A stretch of 64,000 nucleotides of DNA, from contig SIAJ01000009.1 in NCBI GenBank assembly GCA_009691845.1, forward strand, positions 41,811 through 105,810, read 5' to 3'. Positions 9,337-18,500 of this stretch are shown piece after piece. Position 1 is the stretch's first letter. Each line of letters begins with the position of its first letter. The notes beneath the pieces are model-generated. The model was not told where the DNA came from and made no database searches. It saw only the letters and a program-made list of their open reading frames with translations. Position numbers and translations under genes: made by a program. Origin of the DNA: Gemmataceae bacterium (GTDB taxonomy: Bacteria > Planctomycetota > Planctomycetia > Gemmatales > Gemmataceae).

Positions 9337-10635
9337 TTACAGCAATTCCGTAACCGGGGCCCGATCGTCCAGAATGTACATCGGCCGGCCGCTGCCGTTG
9401 TTGAACGTCATGGACGGGTCAATGCCGATGGCCTGGTACATGGTGGCGAGAAGTTGCGGCACCTTGTAGGGGCGATCCTTCGGACGTTCGCCACGAGCGT
9501 CGGTCGTGCCGACCATCTGGCCCATGCGGAGGCCACCACCGGCGACCAGCGCGGACATGGCCGGCGACCAGTGATCGCGGCCAGCGTCCGAGCCGTTGAT
9601 CTTCGGTGTGCGGCCGAACTCGCCCCAAACCACGGTGACGACGTCGTCTTCCATGCCGCGATCGTGCAAATCCTGAATCAGGTTCGCAATGCCGCGATCG
9701 AGTTCTGGAAGTTGTCTCTTCAAGGTCTTGAAGTTGCCGCTGTGTGTGTCCCAACCGCCGTAGCTAAGGGTCACGCATCCAACACCCGCTTCGACCAACC
9801 GCCGAGCTTTCAGGAACGCGTCGATGCCGTCCCCCTTGTAGCGGTCGAGGGTCCTCGGATCTTCCTTGCGAAGATCGAGGGCCTTGTGAACCGCACCGGA
9901 AGCGATCATGTCAAACGCCCGGCCCGTGAACGTGTCCATGCCGGAGAGCGTCGAGCCCTTGTCGATGTCGCGACGGATTGTGTCGAATGACGTGAGCAGA
10001 TTCTTCTTGTCGTCCATCCCCTCGGCCGTGTAACCGCTCTTGAGCTTGAGGTTGTTAATCCCAGGTCCATCGGGACTGAACGCTCGGTGTGATACGCCGA
10101 GGTAGCCTGGTTCGCAACCGAAGCCCATGCCGCGAAGAGTGACGAATGGCGGAATGTCGCTGCTGCCCGCTCGCAGCTTGGACATGACCGAGCCGAACGA
10201 AGGATGCTGGCCTTGTGCGGCCGCGCGATTCACTTGCTCGGTGTAACCGGTCATGACATACGAATCGCTGTGCTCGTCATTGGAGACCAGCGAACGAACG
10301 GCGGCGAGCTTGTCCCACATCTTCGCTTGCCGTGGGAAGTGCTCGCTGATCTGCACGCCAGGGACGTTGGTTTGGATCGGCTTGAACTCACCACGAAACT
10401 CGGCAGGGGCTTCCGGCTTGAGATCGTACATGTCCATGTGGGACGGACCACCCGGAAGATAAATCATGATTGCCGATTTGATCTTTGGCGAGGCCGAGAG
10501 ATTCTTGGCCGCGAATGCATTGGATCGCAGCATGTCCGTCAGGGACAGGCCGGCACCAAACGCACCGAGCTTCAGAAAGTTTCGACGATGCAAACCATCG
10601 CAGAAAGACTGGCGTTTGCCGAGAAATGTCAACAT
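9337..10635 (-). CDS. DUF1501 protein with Tat signal
   Basis: This 432-residue protein has a twin-arginine signal (HRRNFLKLGAFGAGLSL) near residue 17. The DUF1501 sulfatase/alkaline-phosphatase-like core follows, with IMIYLPGGPSHMDMYD near 58, GCVTLSYGGWDTH near 300, and VVWGEFGRTPKINGSDAGRDHW near 345. These proteins are exported folded and are normally encoded beside DUF1549/1553 cytochrome-like proteins; the reaction is unknown. The start is the ATG at 10635, which has GGGGA about 8 nt upstream. It is divergent from the DUF1549 gene at 10999, across a 363-bp spacer. Confidence 0.92.
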   Translation of the reverse strand: MLTFLGKRQSFCDGLHRRNFLKLGAFGAGLSLTDMLRSNAFAAKNLSASPKIKSAIMIYLPGGPSHMDMYDLKPEAPAEFRGEFKPIQTNVPGVQISEHFPRQAKMWDKLAAVRSLVSNDEHSDSYVMTGYTEQVNRAAAQGQHPSFGSVMSKLRAGSSDIPPFVTLRGMGFGCEPGYLGVSHRAFSPDGPGINNLKLKSGYTAEGMDDKKNLLTSFDTIRRDIDKGSTLSGMDTFTGRAFDMIASGAVHKALDLRKEDPRTLDRYKGDGIDAFLKARRLVEAGVGCVTLSYGGWDTHSGNFKTLKRQLPELDRGIANLIQDLHDRGMEDDVVTVVWGEFGRTPKINGSDAGRDHWSPAMSALVAGGGLRMGQMVGTTDARGERPKDRPYKVPQLLATMYQAIGIDPSMTFNNGSGRPMYILDDRAPVTELL

Positions 10636-10998
10636 GGATAGGTCCCCAATTGGTTGGAGGGGTAAAAGTCGGCCAGTCGGCAAACGACCAGCCTTGGTAG
10701 GTAGATGTATGTTAAGCCGTCTTCAGGCGGGATGCAAACAAAAAAACCAATCCGGCGGGGACGGGGACTAAGCCGAAGGAGTAGATCGGAGAAGCTCCAA
10801 TGGGGCGAAAGCCAATAGCTAGTGGCGTAAACCACTGCCATAGGCATGGCATAGTTTTCGACTACCTCAGTTGGATGAGCAAGAACAAGTACACTACTTC
10901 TGTCGCCCCGGTGGGTTCCCAGGTGAGCCGCAAGGGTTCCAGGCGTTATCGCCCCCTGGCTATTGGCTGCCACCCCGTTTGGGCTTAACAGTATCCCG
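10636..10998. other. Divergent intergenic region with an inverted repeat
   Basis: No gene is recognised in these 363 bp between the divergent DUF1501 and DUF1549 genes, so promoters for both probably lie here. AGCCAATAGC at 10810-10819 is inverted at 10959-10968, and the flanking bases on each side are also imperfectly complementary for about 20 more positions. This gives a long, interrupted inverted repeat enclosing roughly 140 bp. I could not identify clear -35/-10 boxes. Confidence 0.5.
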
Positions 10999-13392
10999 AT
11001 GATGAAACCCATCTCCCTCCTCCTGTTCGTGGCCGCGACCTCCCTGGCCGCTGAACCCGCCATCGACTTCAACCGCGATGTGCGGCCCATCCTGTCGGAC
11101 AAGTGTTTTGCCTGCCACGGTCCGGACGAAAAGCATCGGGCGGCGAAGCTGCGCCTGGATGTGGAGAAGGACGCTCAGCGTGCGATCAAGGTAGAGTTTC
11201 TCGACCGGATCTCTTCGAAGGACGAGACCGAGCGGATGCCGCCGAAGAAGGCGAACAAGCCGCTGACGGCAAAAGAGATTGCCACGCTGCAACGCTGGGT
11301 GGCCGAGGGGGCCAAGTGGTCGGCCCACTGGGCCTACGTGACTCCGAAGAAAACCATCGAGCCCCATGTCAAATCGGCATGGCCGATCAACTGGATCGAT
11401 CGCTTTCTTTACGTTCGCATGAGGCAGGAGAAGGTCGAGCCTTCATCCGATGCGAATGCAGTGACCCTCATCCGTCGTCTGTACTTCGATTTGACCGGAT
11501 TACCTCCGTCTCCTGCGGACATTGCCACCTTCAAGGACTCAGTACTCAGTACTCAGTTCTCAGTACTGGTCGACAAACTGCTGGCCAGCGAGCACTTTGG
11601 CGAACGCATGGCCATGTACTGGCTCGATCTCGTGCGTTATGCGGACACCGTCGGCTATCACGGCGATCAGGATCATCATGCCTCGCCGTATCGCGATTAT
11701 GTGATTGATGCGTTCAACTTGAACTTGCGTTTCGATCGCTTCACACGCGAGCAACTCGCTGGCGACCTGCTGCCCGAGAGTGGCGTCGATCAGAAAATTG
11801 CGACTTGCTACAACCGCTTGCTGCAAACTTCGCACGAGGGGGGAGTGCAGGCCAAAGAATACCTCGCCATCTATGCGGCCGACCGCGTTCGCAATGTCTC
11901 GGCCGTGTGGATGGGTGCAACAGTCGGCTGTGCCCAGTGCCACAATCACAAGTTCGATCCGTACACCGCGAAGGATTTTTACGCCCTGTCCGCGTTCTTC
12001 GCGGATGTCGATGAGGAAAAGCACCTTCGAGGTGGCGGTGCGGATGCGATTCCGACTAAGCGAGCGCCGGAGATTCCTGTGCTAATTCGCAAGGATCGTT
12101 TGGTCTACGAAGATTCTCAGAGACGGCTCGACCGCGCGAAGAAATCGCTCGCGGAGGCAATCGAAGGTCGAAAGAAGGGAATCGACGGCACTAACGAGCA
12201 AAAACGTAAAGTCGATATGGCGTATCTGGAGGAAATCGAACTTCAGACCACAACAATCAAGGCTCTCGAGACCCAGATTGCATATTACAAGATGCGAATC
12301 CGCCCAATCATGGTCACGCAAGCCGTGATGCCGCGAACGACGCGAATTCTTCCTCGCGGCAACTGGCTCGACGAAACCGGCGAGGTCGTGCAACCCGCGA
12401 TACCCGCCTTTCTCGGCAAGATTCCTGGCGACAAGCGATCGACCCGCCTCGACCTTGCGAACTGGCTAACCGACTCGAAGAACGGCGTCGGCGGTCTGAC
12501 AGCCCGCGTGTTTGTCAATCGCCTGTGGTATTTGTTCTTCGGCGTCGGCCTGTCGAAGAGCCTGGAGGATTTTGGCGGCCAGGGCGAGCCGCCGGTTCAT
12601 CCGGAGTTGCTAGACAATCTCGCAATCGAGTTCATCGAGAGCGGCTGGGATGTGAAGCACATGGTCAAGCTGATCGTGAGTAGCCGGGCGTATCGGCAGT
12701 CGTCCCTCGCAACTCAAGAGTTGCGGGAAAAGGATCCCGAGAATCGCCTGTATGCTCGGCAATCCTCGTTCCGTTTGCCTGCGGAGTCCATTCGCGATAA
12801 TGCACTGGCCGTGAGCGGCCTGCTCGTTCTCGAAGTCGGGGGTAGTAGTGCGAAGCCGTACCAGCCCGCGGGGTTCTATCGACATCTGAACTTTCCGAAG
12901 CGCGAGTACGCCAGCGACAAGGACGTCAAGCAATGGCGACGCGGCGTGTACGTCCACTGGCAACGGCAATACCTGCACCCGATGCTGCGAGCGTTCGACG
13001 CCCCGACCCGCGAGGAATGCACGGCCCAGCGGCCGCGATCGAATACTCCTCTAGCTGCACTGGTGCTGTTGAACGACCCGACGTTCATCGAATGTGCAAG
13101 AGTTTTCGGGCAACGAATTCTCGGCTGGGCCGCGAAGTCCGATGAAGAGCGAGTGACGCTTTCCTTTAGGGAAGCAACAAGTCGTAATCCGGACGATGCG
13201 GAACGTGGCGTGCTGTTGAAATTACTGAACGCAAGCCGAACACGCTATAAGGCGGATGCCAAGGCGGCCCAGGACATGGTTGCGATTGGGCAATCGCCGG
13301 TCGCGAAGGCATTGGATGTAGTCGAGTTGGCCGCGTGGACCAGTGTGTGCCGGGCGGTCTTGAATTTGAATGAAGTGGTGACTCGGGAATAA
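10999..13392 (+). CDS. Planctomycete cytochrome PSCyt1 + DUF1549 + DUF1553 protein
   Basis: This 797-residue protein has a signal peptide (MMKPISLLLFVAATSLAA). An N-terminal haem-binding domain follows, with KCFACHGPD near residue 34. DUF1549 comes next, with DLTGLPPSPADI near 170 and a second CxxCH motif (GCAQCHNHKFDP) near 312. DUF1553 forms the C-terminal third, with ANWLTDSKN, FVNRLWYLFFG and a YRQSSLAT region. It is thought to be a secreted redox protein of unknown reaction. The tandem ATGs at 10999 and 11002 begin the signal peptide; the longer reading from 10963 is unlikely. A 7-nt repeat array lies inside the coding sequence at 11537-11564. Confidence 0.92.
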   Translation: MMKPISLLLFVAATSLAAEPAIDFNRDVRPILSDKCFACHGPDEKHRAAKLRLDVEKDAQRAIKVEFLDRISSKDETERMPPKKANKPLTAKEIATLQRWVAEGAKWSAHWAYVTPKKTIEPHVKSAWPINWIDRFLYVRMRQEKVEPSSDANAVTLIRRLYFDLTGLPPSPADIATFKDSVLSTQFSVLVDKLLASEHFGERMAMYWLDLVRYADTVGYHGDQDHHASPYRDYVIDAFNLNLRFDRFTREQLAGDLLPESGVDQKIATCYNRLLQTSHEGGVQAKEYLAIYAADRVRNVSAVWMGATVGCAQCHNHKFDPYTAKDFYALSAFFADVDEEKHLRGGGADAIPTKRAPEIPVLIRKDRLVYEDSQRRLDRAKKSLAEAIEGRKKGIDGTNEQKRKVDMAYLEEIELQTTTIKALETQIAYYKMRIRPIMVTQAVMPRTTRILPRGNWLDETGEVVQPAIPAFLGKIPGDKRSTRLDLANWLTDSKNGVGGLTARVFVNRLWYLFFGVGLSKSLEDFGGQGEPPVHPELLDNLAIEFIESGWDVKHMVKLIVSSRAYRQSSLATQELREKDPENRLYARQSSFRLPAESIRDNALAVSGLLVLEVGGSSAKPYQPAGFYRHLNFPKREYASDKDVKQWRRGVYVHWQRQYLHPMLRAFDAPTREECTAQRPRSNTPLAALVLLNDPTFIECARVFGQRILGWAAKSDEERVTLSFREATSRNPDDAERGVLLKLLNASRTRYKADAKAAQDMVAIGQSPVAKALDVVELAAWTSVCRAVLNLNEVVTRE
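11537..11571 (+). repeat. In-frame heptanucleotide repeat inside the DUF1549 gene
   Basis: Three exact copies of ACTCAGT (11537-11557) are followed by TCTCAGT (11558-11564) and the diverged ACTGGTC. They encode the residues SVLSTQFSVLV, in a variable linker just before the conserved KLL-SEHFGERMA segment of DUF1549. The frame is kept. The array has the same 7-nt period as the arrays in the spacers of the ribosomal cluster. Confidence 0.85.
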
Positions 13393-13406
13393 CAATTGCG
13401 AGCGGA

Positions 13407-13453
13407 GCGGCGTAAGCCGCCCGATTCTGTCTTGATCGGCCGGCTTACGCCGC
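13407..13453. repeat. Class A palindrome between DUF1549 and DUF1501 genes
   Basis: Arms at 13407-13425 and 13435-13453 pair over 19 bp with one mismatch around a 9-base loop. The left side reads AGCGGAGCGGCGTAAGCCGCC, the same core as at 3267 and 9183. It lies 15 bp after the stop of the upstream gene and 20 bp before the next start. Both genes run rightwards and are probably in one operon, so the stem-loop would sit inside the mRNA. Confidence 0.85.
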
Positions 13454-13472
13454 ACGCCTGGGAGAATTTTCG

Positions 13473-14873
13473 ATGAACGCGATGAACCGCCGCTCGTTCC
13501 TCTCCACCACAGGCCTCGGCTCCATCGCGCTCAATGCGTTGCTCCAGCAAGACGCCAGCGCCGCCGGCAAGGCCCAGGCTCTCGCGGGTCTGCCGCATCA
13601 CACGCCGAAGGCCAAGCGCGTTATCTTCCTGTACATGTCCGGCGGGCCTTCGCATTTGGAAACGTTTGACTGGAAGCCGAAGCTTGCGGAACTCGATGGC
13701 AAGCCGATGCCCGAATCGTTCACCAAAGGGCAGCCGATCGCGCAACTTCAGGGGCAGGTTCTGAAGGCGCAGGGGGCTCTCACCAAGTTCAAGCAGTACG
13801 GCAAGAATGGCCAGTGGATCAGCGATTTTCTGCCGTATCACGCCAAGATGGCTGACGATATTTGCATCGTCAAGTCGATGCTGACCGACCAGATCAATCA
13901 CGATCCGGCCCATACCGTGATGAACACCGGCACGGCCATCAGCGGTCGGCCGAGCATGGGCTCGTGGGTGAACTACGGTCTCGGCAGCGAATCGCAAGAC
14001 CTGCCCGGCTTCGTGGTCATGACGAGTTTCGCGGGCCGCAATCCCCAGCCGATCTCGCAACGCATGTGGAACAACGGCTTTCTGCCCGGCAAGTTCCAGG
14101 GCGTTGAATTCAACTCCGTCGGCGACCCGGTTTACTATCTCGGCAATCCGAAGGGCGTCTCGCCTCAACAACAGCACGACCTGGTCGACGCCGTCAAGGA
14201 ACTCGACCAACATCGCAACAAGACCATCAACAGTCCGGATGTGGAAACCCGCATTGCCGCGTATGAAATGGCCTTCCGCATGCAAACGAGCGTGCCGGAC
14301 TTGATGGACATTTCGAAGGAGCCGAAAGAGGCACTTGAACTCTACGGGGCCAAGCCGGGCGATGGCTCGTTTGCGTCGAACTGTCTACTCGCCCGCCGAC
14401 TGGCCGAGCGAGGCGTGCGCTTCATTCAGCTCTATCACCGCGACTGGGATCATCACGGCGACCTCGTGAAGTACATGAACATCTGCTGCGGTGCGACCGA
14501 CCGGGCGACCTGGGCCCTGATGACCGATCTCAAACGCCGCGGCTTGCTGGATGACACGCTGATCGTCTGGGGCGGCGAGTTTGGTCGTACGCCGATGTTC
14601 CAGGGCAAGGGCGGAGCGGGCCGCGACCATCATATGAAGGGCTTTTCGATGTGGCTCGCCGGTGGCGGCATCAAGCCCGGCATGAGTTTCGGGGCGACGG
14701 ACGAACTCGGCTATCACTCGGTCGAAAACAAAGTCCACGTCCGCGATTTACACGCCACAGTGCTGCATCAACTCGGCATCGATCACAATCGCTTCACGGT
14801 GAAGTATCAGGGGCTGGACATGAAGCTAACGGGCGTGGAGCCATCGCGGGTGGTGAAGGAGATTTTGGCCTGA
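13473..14873 (+). CDS. DUF1501 protein with Tat-like signal
   Basis: This 466-residue protein begins NRRSFLSTTGLGSIALNALL, a twin-arginine-type signal. The DUF1501 core shows FLYMSGGPSHLETFDWKP near residue 50, RFIQLYHRDWDHHGD near 318, and IVWGGEFGRTPMFQGKGGAGRDHH near 366. The His and Asp residues in these motifs match the metal-binding pattern of sulfatase-fold proteins. It lies 80 bp downstream of a DUF1549/1553 gene, the standard planctomycete pair, and probably forms a secreted system with it. The ATG at 13473 has GGGAG 8 nt upstream. Confidence 0.92.
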   Translation: MNAMNRRSFLSTTGLGSIALNALLQQDASAAGKAQALAGLPHHTPKAKRVIFLYMSGGPSHLETFDWKPKLAELDGKPMPESFTKGQPIAQLQGQVLKAQGALTKFKQYGKNGQWISDFLPYHAKMADDICIVKSMLTDQINHDPAHTVMNTGTAISGRPSMGSWVNYGLGSESQDLPGFVVMTSFAGRNPQPISQRMWNNGFLPGKFQGVEFNSVGDPVYYLGNPKGVSPQQQHDLVDAVKELDQHRNKTINSPDVETRIAAYEMAFRMQTSVPDLMDISKEPKEALELYGAKPGDGSFASNCLLARRLAERGVRFIQLYHRDWDHHGDLVKYMNICCGATDRATWALMTDLKRRGLLDDTLIVWGGEFGRTPMFQGKGGAGRDHHMKGFSMWLAGGGIKPGMSFGATDELGYHSVENKVHVRDLHATVLHQLGIDHNRFTVKYQGLDMKLTGVEPSRVVKEILA

Positions 14874-14916
14874 ACTCGCTTATTTCGACACGGCTCAAAT
14901 CGAAAGGATATCTGCA

Positions 14917-15492
14917 ATGGTTACCCGAGGCGTCAGAATTATTTTGTCAGTAGTGGGATTGATAATCGCAACCCAGGCGGCAGTTGCCGATGAGCCGAAG
15001 GCGGCCAAGCCCGCGAAGCCGACGATTGCCGTGCTCGTCGGCGGAGCGAAGGAAGACCTCGGCATCTTGCGGGAGATCTTGGAGAAGTTGCCAGGCGTCA
15101 AGTTCATGGCGGACGAGATCAAGTACGCCGATTTCGGACGTGACGGCGGTACGTTTACCAGCTTCTTCGCGATCGAGATTGCGGACCTTGCCAAGACGGA
15201 AATCGGCGCGATCGCCAAGTCCCTGGCTGCGGCGAACACATCGAAGAAGGACAGATGCCCGCCGGCGTTGTTCGTGATCCTCCGTTACAAGCCCGACAGT
15301 ACCAACAACGAAAAATTTCGGGAGGCAATCTCGAAGGTCAAAGGTGTGCGGGCCGAGAAATCTTGGGCCGGCGACGCCAATCTCTGGGTTAGCGTGGACT
15401 CGTCCGGCGACGGTAAACTGACCGAGATTGTCAAGGCGATTCATGCCGCCCTCATCAAGATCAAGGACCCGATCGCGGACATCAAGGACTGA
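14917..15492 (+). CDS. Small secreted protein of unknown function
   Basis: This 191-residue protein has a signal peptide that ends near AVADEP (residue 25), then a lysine/proline linker and a compact alpha/beta region. The end of the protein (ISKVKGVRAEKSWAGDANLWVSV) resembles the pattern of heavy-metal-associated ferredoxin-like domains, in which a beta strand follows VxGV. The CxxC metal site is missing, so any metal binding is doubtful. It starts 43 bp after a DUF1501 gene and may be the third gene of that operon. I do not recognise a named family. Confidence 0.6.
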   Translation: MVTRGVRIILSVVGLIIATQAAVADEPKAAKPAKPTIAVLVGGAKEDLGILREILEKLPGVKFMADEIKYADFGRDGGTFTSFFAIEIADLAKTEIGAIAKSLAAANTSKKDRCPPALFVILRYKPDSTNNEKFREAISKVKGVRAEKSWAGDANLWVSVDSSGDGKLTEIVKAIHAALIKIKDPIADIKD

Positions 15493-15496
15493 GTGT

Positions 15497-15547
15497 GCAG
15501 GCCGAAGCGGTAGCGAGTATTTTGTCCTCGCTAACGCTTCGGCCTGC
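15497..15547. repeat. 21-bp palindrome between convergent genes
   Basis: Arms at 15497-15517 and 15527-15547 pair over 21 bp with one mismatch around a 9-base loop. The arm reads GCAGGCCGAAGCGGTAGCGAG. It lies just after the stop of the small secreted protein and just before the convergent stop of the tricorn-like gene. The loop holds a short T-run (ATTTTGTC), but no T-tract follows the stem. Confidence 0.88.
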
Positions 15548-15564
15548 TGGCAACTGTCAACCGC

Positions 15565-18500
15565 CTACCGCTTCGGAAACGGCGGCAGCTTCGGCAACTC
15601 CCGTCCCTCCTTCTTGAGTTTCTCCAGAATCACCTCGATGCCTTTGTTCAACTGCTCGTCGGTGCCGGCGAACTCCTTTGCCGGGTCGTTATCCTGGAAG
15701 ATGTCCGGATCGACGCCATAGCCTTCGATGATCCACTCCTTGCCGCCGACATCGACTCGTGAAAACTCCGGGCGATTCAGTGTGCCGCCGTCGAGCAACG
15801 GCAGCGTGCCACGAATGCCGACCACACCGCCCCACGAGCGTTTGCCGATCAGCGGGCCCATCTTGTAGTGCCGGAACCGATACGGGAACAAGTCGCCGTC
15901 CGACGCGGAGAACTCGTTCAGCAAACAAGCCATCGGGCCCATGAACGTCCCGCCTGGATCCACCGACGGGGCGGCATTCCGTGCCACGCCGACCATTGCG
16001 GCCTCACGGCGCAGCCGTTCGATCAACTGAGGTGACACATTGCCACCACCGTTGCCACGCACGTCGATGAGCAGGGCCTTCTTGCCAAGTTGCGGGTAGT
16101 AGTGCTTGGCGAACTCGTTCAGGCCGTTCGCTTGCATGTCGGGCACGTGGATGTAGCCGACTTTGCCATTCGTGGCATCGGATACCTTCTTGATGTTGCC
16201 TTGCACCCACTCGTAGTAATTGAGTTGCGATTCATCCGCGATCGGCGTCACGACGACGGTCCTCGCCCCTTCGAGTTTCGGATCCTTGTTGACGAGCAGA
16301 GTAACTTGCTTGCCCGCCGTGTTGAGAAGCAGTTCGTAAATGTTGCTGACTTCGTTGGTCGGCGTGCCGTTCACCTGCACGATGTAGTCGCCTTCGTTTA
16401 CATCGACGCCGATCTCCGTGAGTGGCGAGCGCAGTGCGGGGCTCCAGTTCGCTCCTTTGAGAATCTTGTCGATATGGAAGAACTTCGTCTGGCCATCCCA
16501 GCTAATCCGCGCTCCCAGGAGACCCGTTTGCACGCGTGATACGCTCGGGGCTTCGCCCCCGCCAACGTACGCATGGCCCGCGTTCAACTCGGCAATCATC
16601 TCGCCGATGATGTAGGTCAGGTCGTAACGGTGCCGCACGTGCGCGACGAGTGGTTCGTACTTCTTCTTCATCGCCAGCCAATCGACGCCGTGCATTCCCG
16701 GATCGTAGAAGAAGTCGCGCATCTGCCGCCAACATTCGCGGAAGATCTGCGCCCACTCGGCCTGCTTGTCGAGTTGAACTTCCATGCCGCCCAGGTCGAG
16801 ATTCTTGAACGTGAACGGGGCACGCGGCAGATCGATGATTCCGTAGTTTCCGCCTATCGAAACGATCATCTTCTTGCCGTCGGCCGAGATGTCGTAGCCA
16901 TTCACGGTGCCGAGCGCGATCTCTTTCTGACCGGCCAGATCATACGCAAAGAACCCGCTCGGTCCCTTGCTGCTGCCCCGCTGAAAAAACACCAGACCGC
17001 CGGCCGTCTGCACACTGCCGTAGTTCCCGGCCGGTCCGGGCACGGCCAGCACGCGATCCTTCAGGCCGTCGATGTCCACGACCATGTCGCCGGCTGGTTT
17101 GGGCTCGGCTTTCTTCGGATCGGCCCCATCCTTCTTCGGTGCCGGCGTCGTAATGCCGACTTCGTCTTGCTTCGGCTTGAACGGGTTCTCGGTCGCTTTC
17201 GCCAGGGACGCGAAGTAGAGCCGTTGCATATCCAGGTAAACGTGGTTGAATTCCGTGCCCCCATACTGCGGGCTAAAATCGCGAGCGGAGACGAAGAACA
17301 TGTGCTTGCCATCGCTGCTGAATCTGGGCGAATTCGCGGAATACCAGCCGTCGGTCACCTCGAAGTTCTTGGCTTGCTCGAGCGAATAGATCCAGATTTT
17401 GTTCATGGTCGCTTCTTCGGGCCGCGTGAACGCGATCCATTTCGAATCGGGCGACCAGGTGAAGCCGCGAATCTCGAAAGCCGTTGCTTGGTTGACGAGC
17501 GTGACCTTTTTCGTGGCCACGTCCAGGTATTGCAGCCGCTGCTTGCGATCGGTCCAGGCGATCTTCCTGCCATCGGGCGACCAGGCGAGTTCGTACTTGT
17601 AGGTGTCGCCATCGCTCGTCAGTTGCGTCGGCTTGCCGGTGCCCTCCTGGGCGATGGTGTAAATCTCATCTTCGCCACTGGCATCTGAGACGTAGGCAAT
17701 CGACTTGCCATCCGGAGCCCACTCGGCATTGCGGTCGTGAACGCCCGGCGAGTGAGTCAGGTTGCGGGTCAGTCCCGAGTTGGCCGGGACGGTGAAGACG
17801 TCGCCGCGTGCCGTGAAATACGCTCGCTTGCCGTCCGGCGACAAACCATAGGACGCGATGCTCTTGCTCACATTCGTCAGCGAGCCGCGGGCACCGGCCG
17901 AGTCTTCGAGAATGCGAATCGAAACCTTCTCGGCCTTCTCGGTTTTCGGGTCGAGCCTGTAGATAAGGCCCCCGTTCTCGAACACGATTGCGGCATCGCC
18001 CCGCGACGGAAACTTGCAATCGAACTCCGTGAACTTGGTGATCTGAGTGGCCTCCTTCGTCTTCGGATCCAGTCTCCAGATGTTGAATTTCTTGTTCTCA
18101 TCGCGGTCCGAGAGGAAGTAGATCGCGTTGCCGAGCCACATGGGAATGATGTCGGACGCGTTGTCCTTGGTTAGTTGCTCGGTCGCTCTCGTCTTGAAGT
18201 CGTAGGTCCAAATCTCATCGCACATGCCGCCGCGATAACGCTTCCAGGTACGGAACTCGCGAAAAATGCGGTTGTAGACGAGCTTCGAGCCATCCGGCGA
18301 ATACGAAGCGAACCCGCCACGCGGCAACGGCAACTGCTCCGGAATTCCGCCTCGGATGCTGACGGTGAATAGGCTGCCGATGAAATCGTTGAATGTATTC
18401 ATCCGCGAACGAAAGAGGACTTGCCCGTCCGGCGTCCAGCCCACGACGATGTTGTTCGGCCCCATGCGATCCGAGACATCGTCGCGGACCAGGGTTGCAG

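Noticed and set aside
13245..14285. 346-codon minus-strand frame over a DUF1501 gene
   Set aside because: The plus strand encodes a complete DUF1501 protein; the minus frame has no recognisable family.
16573..17688. 371-codon plus-strand frame inside the tricorn gene
   Set aside because: It is the complement of beta-propeller codons, has no domain or ribosome binding site, and the GC bias gives long open antisense frames.
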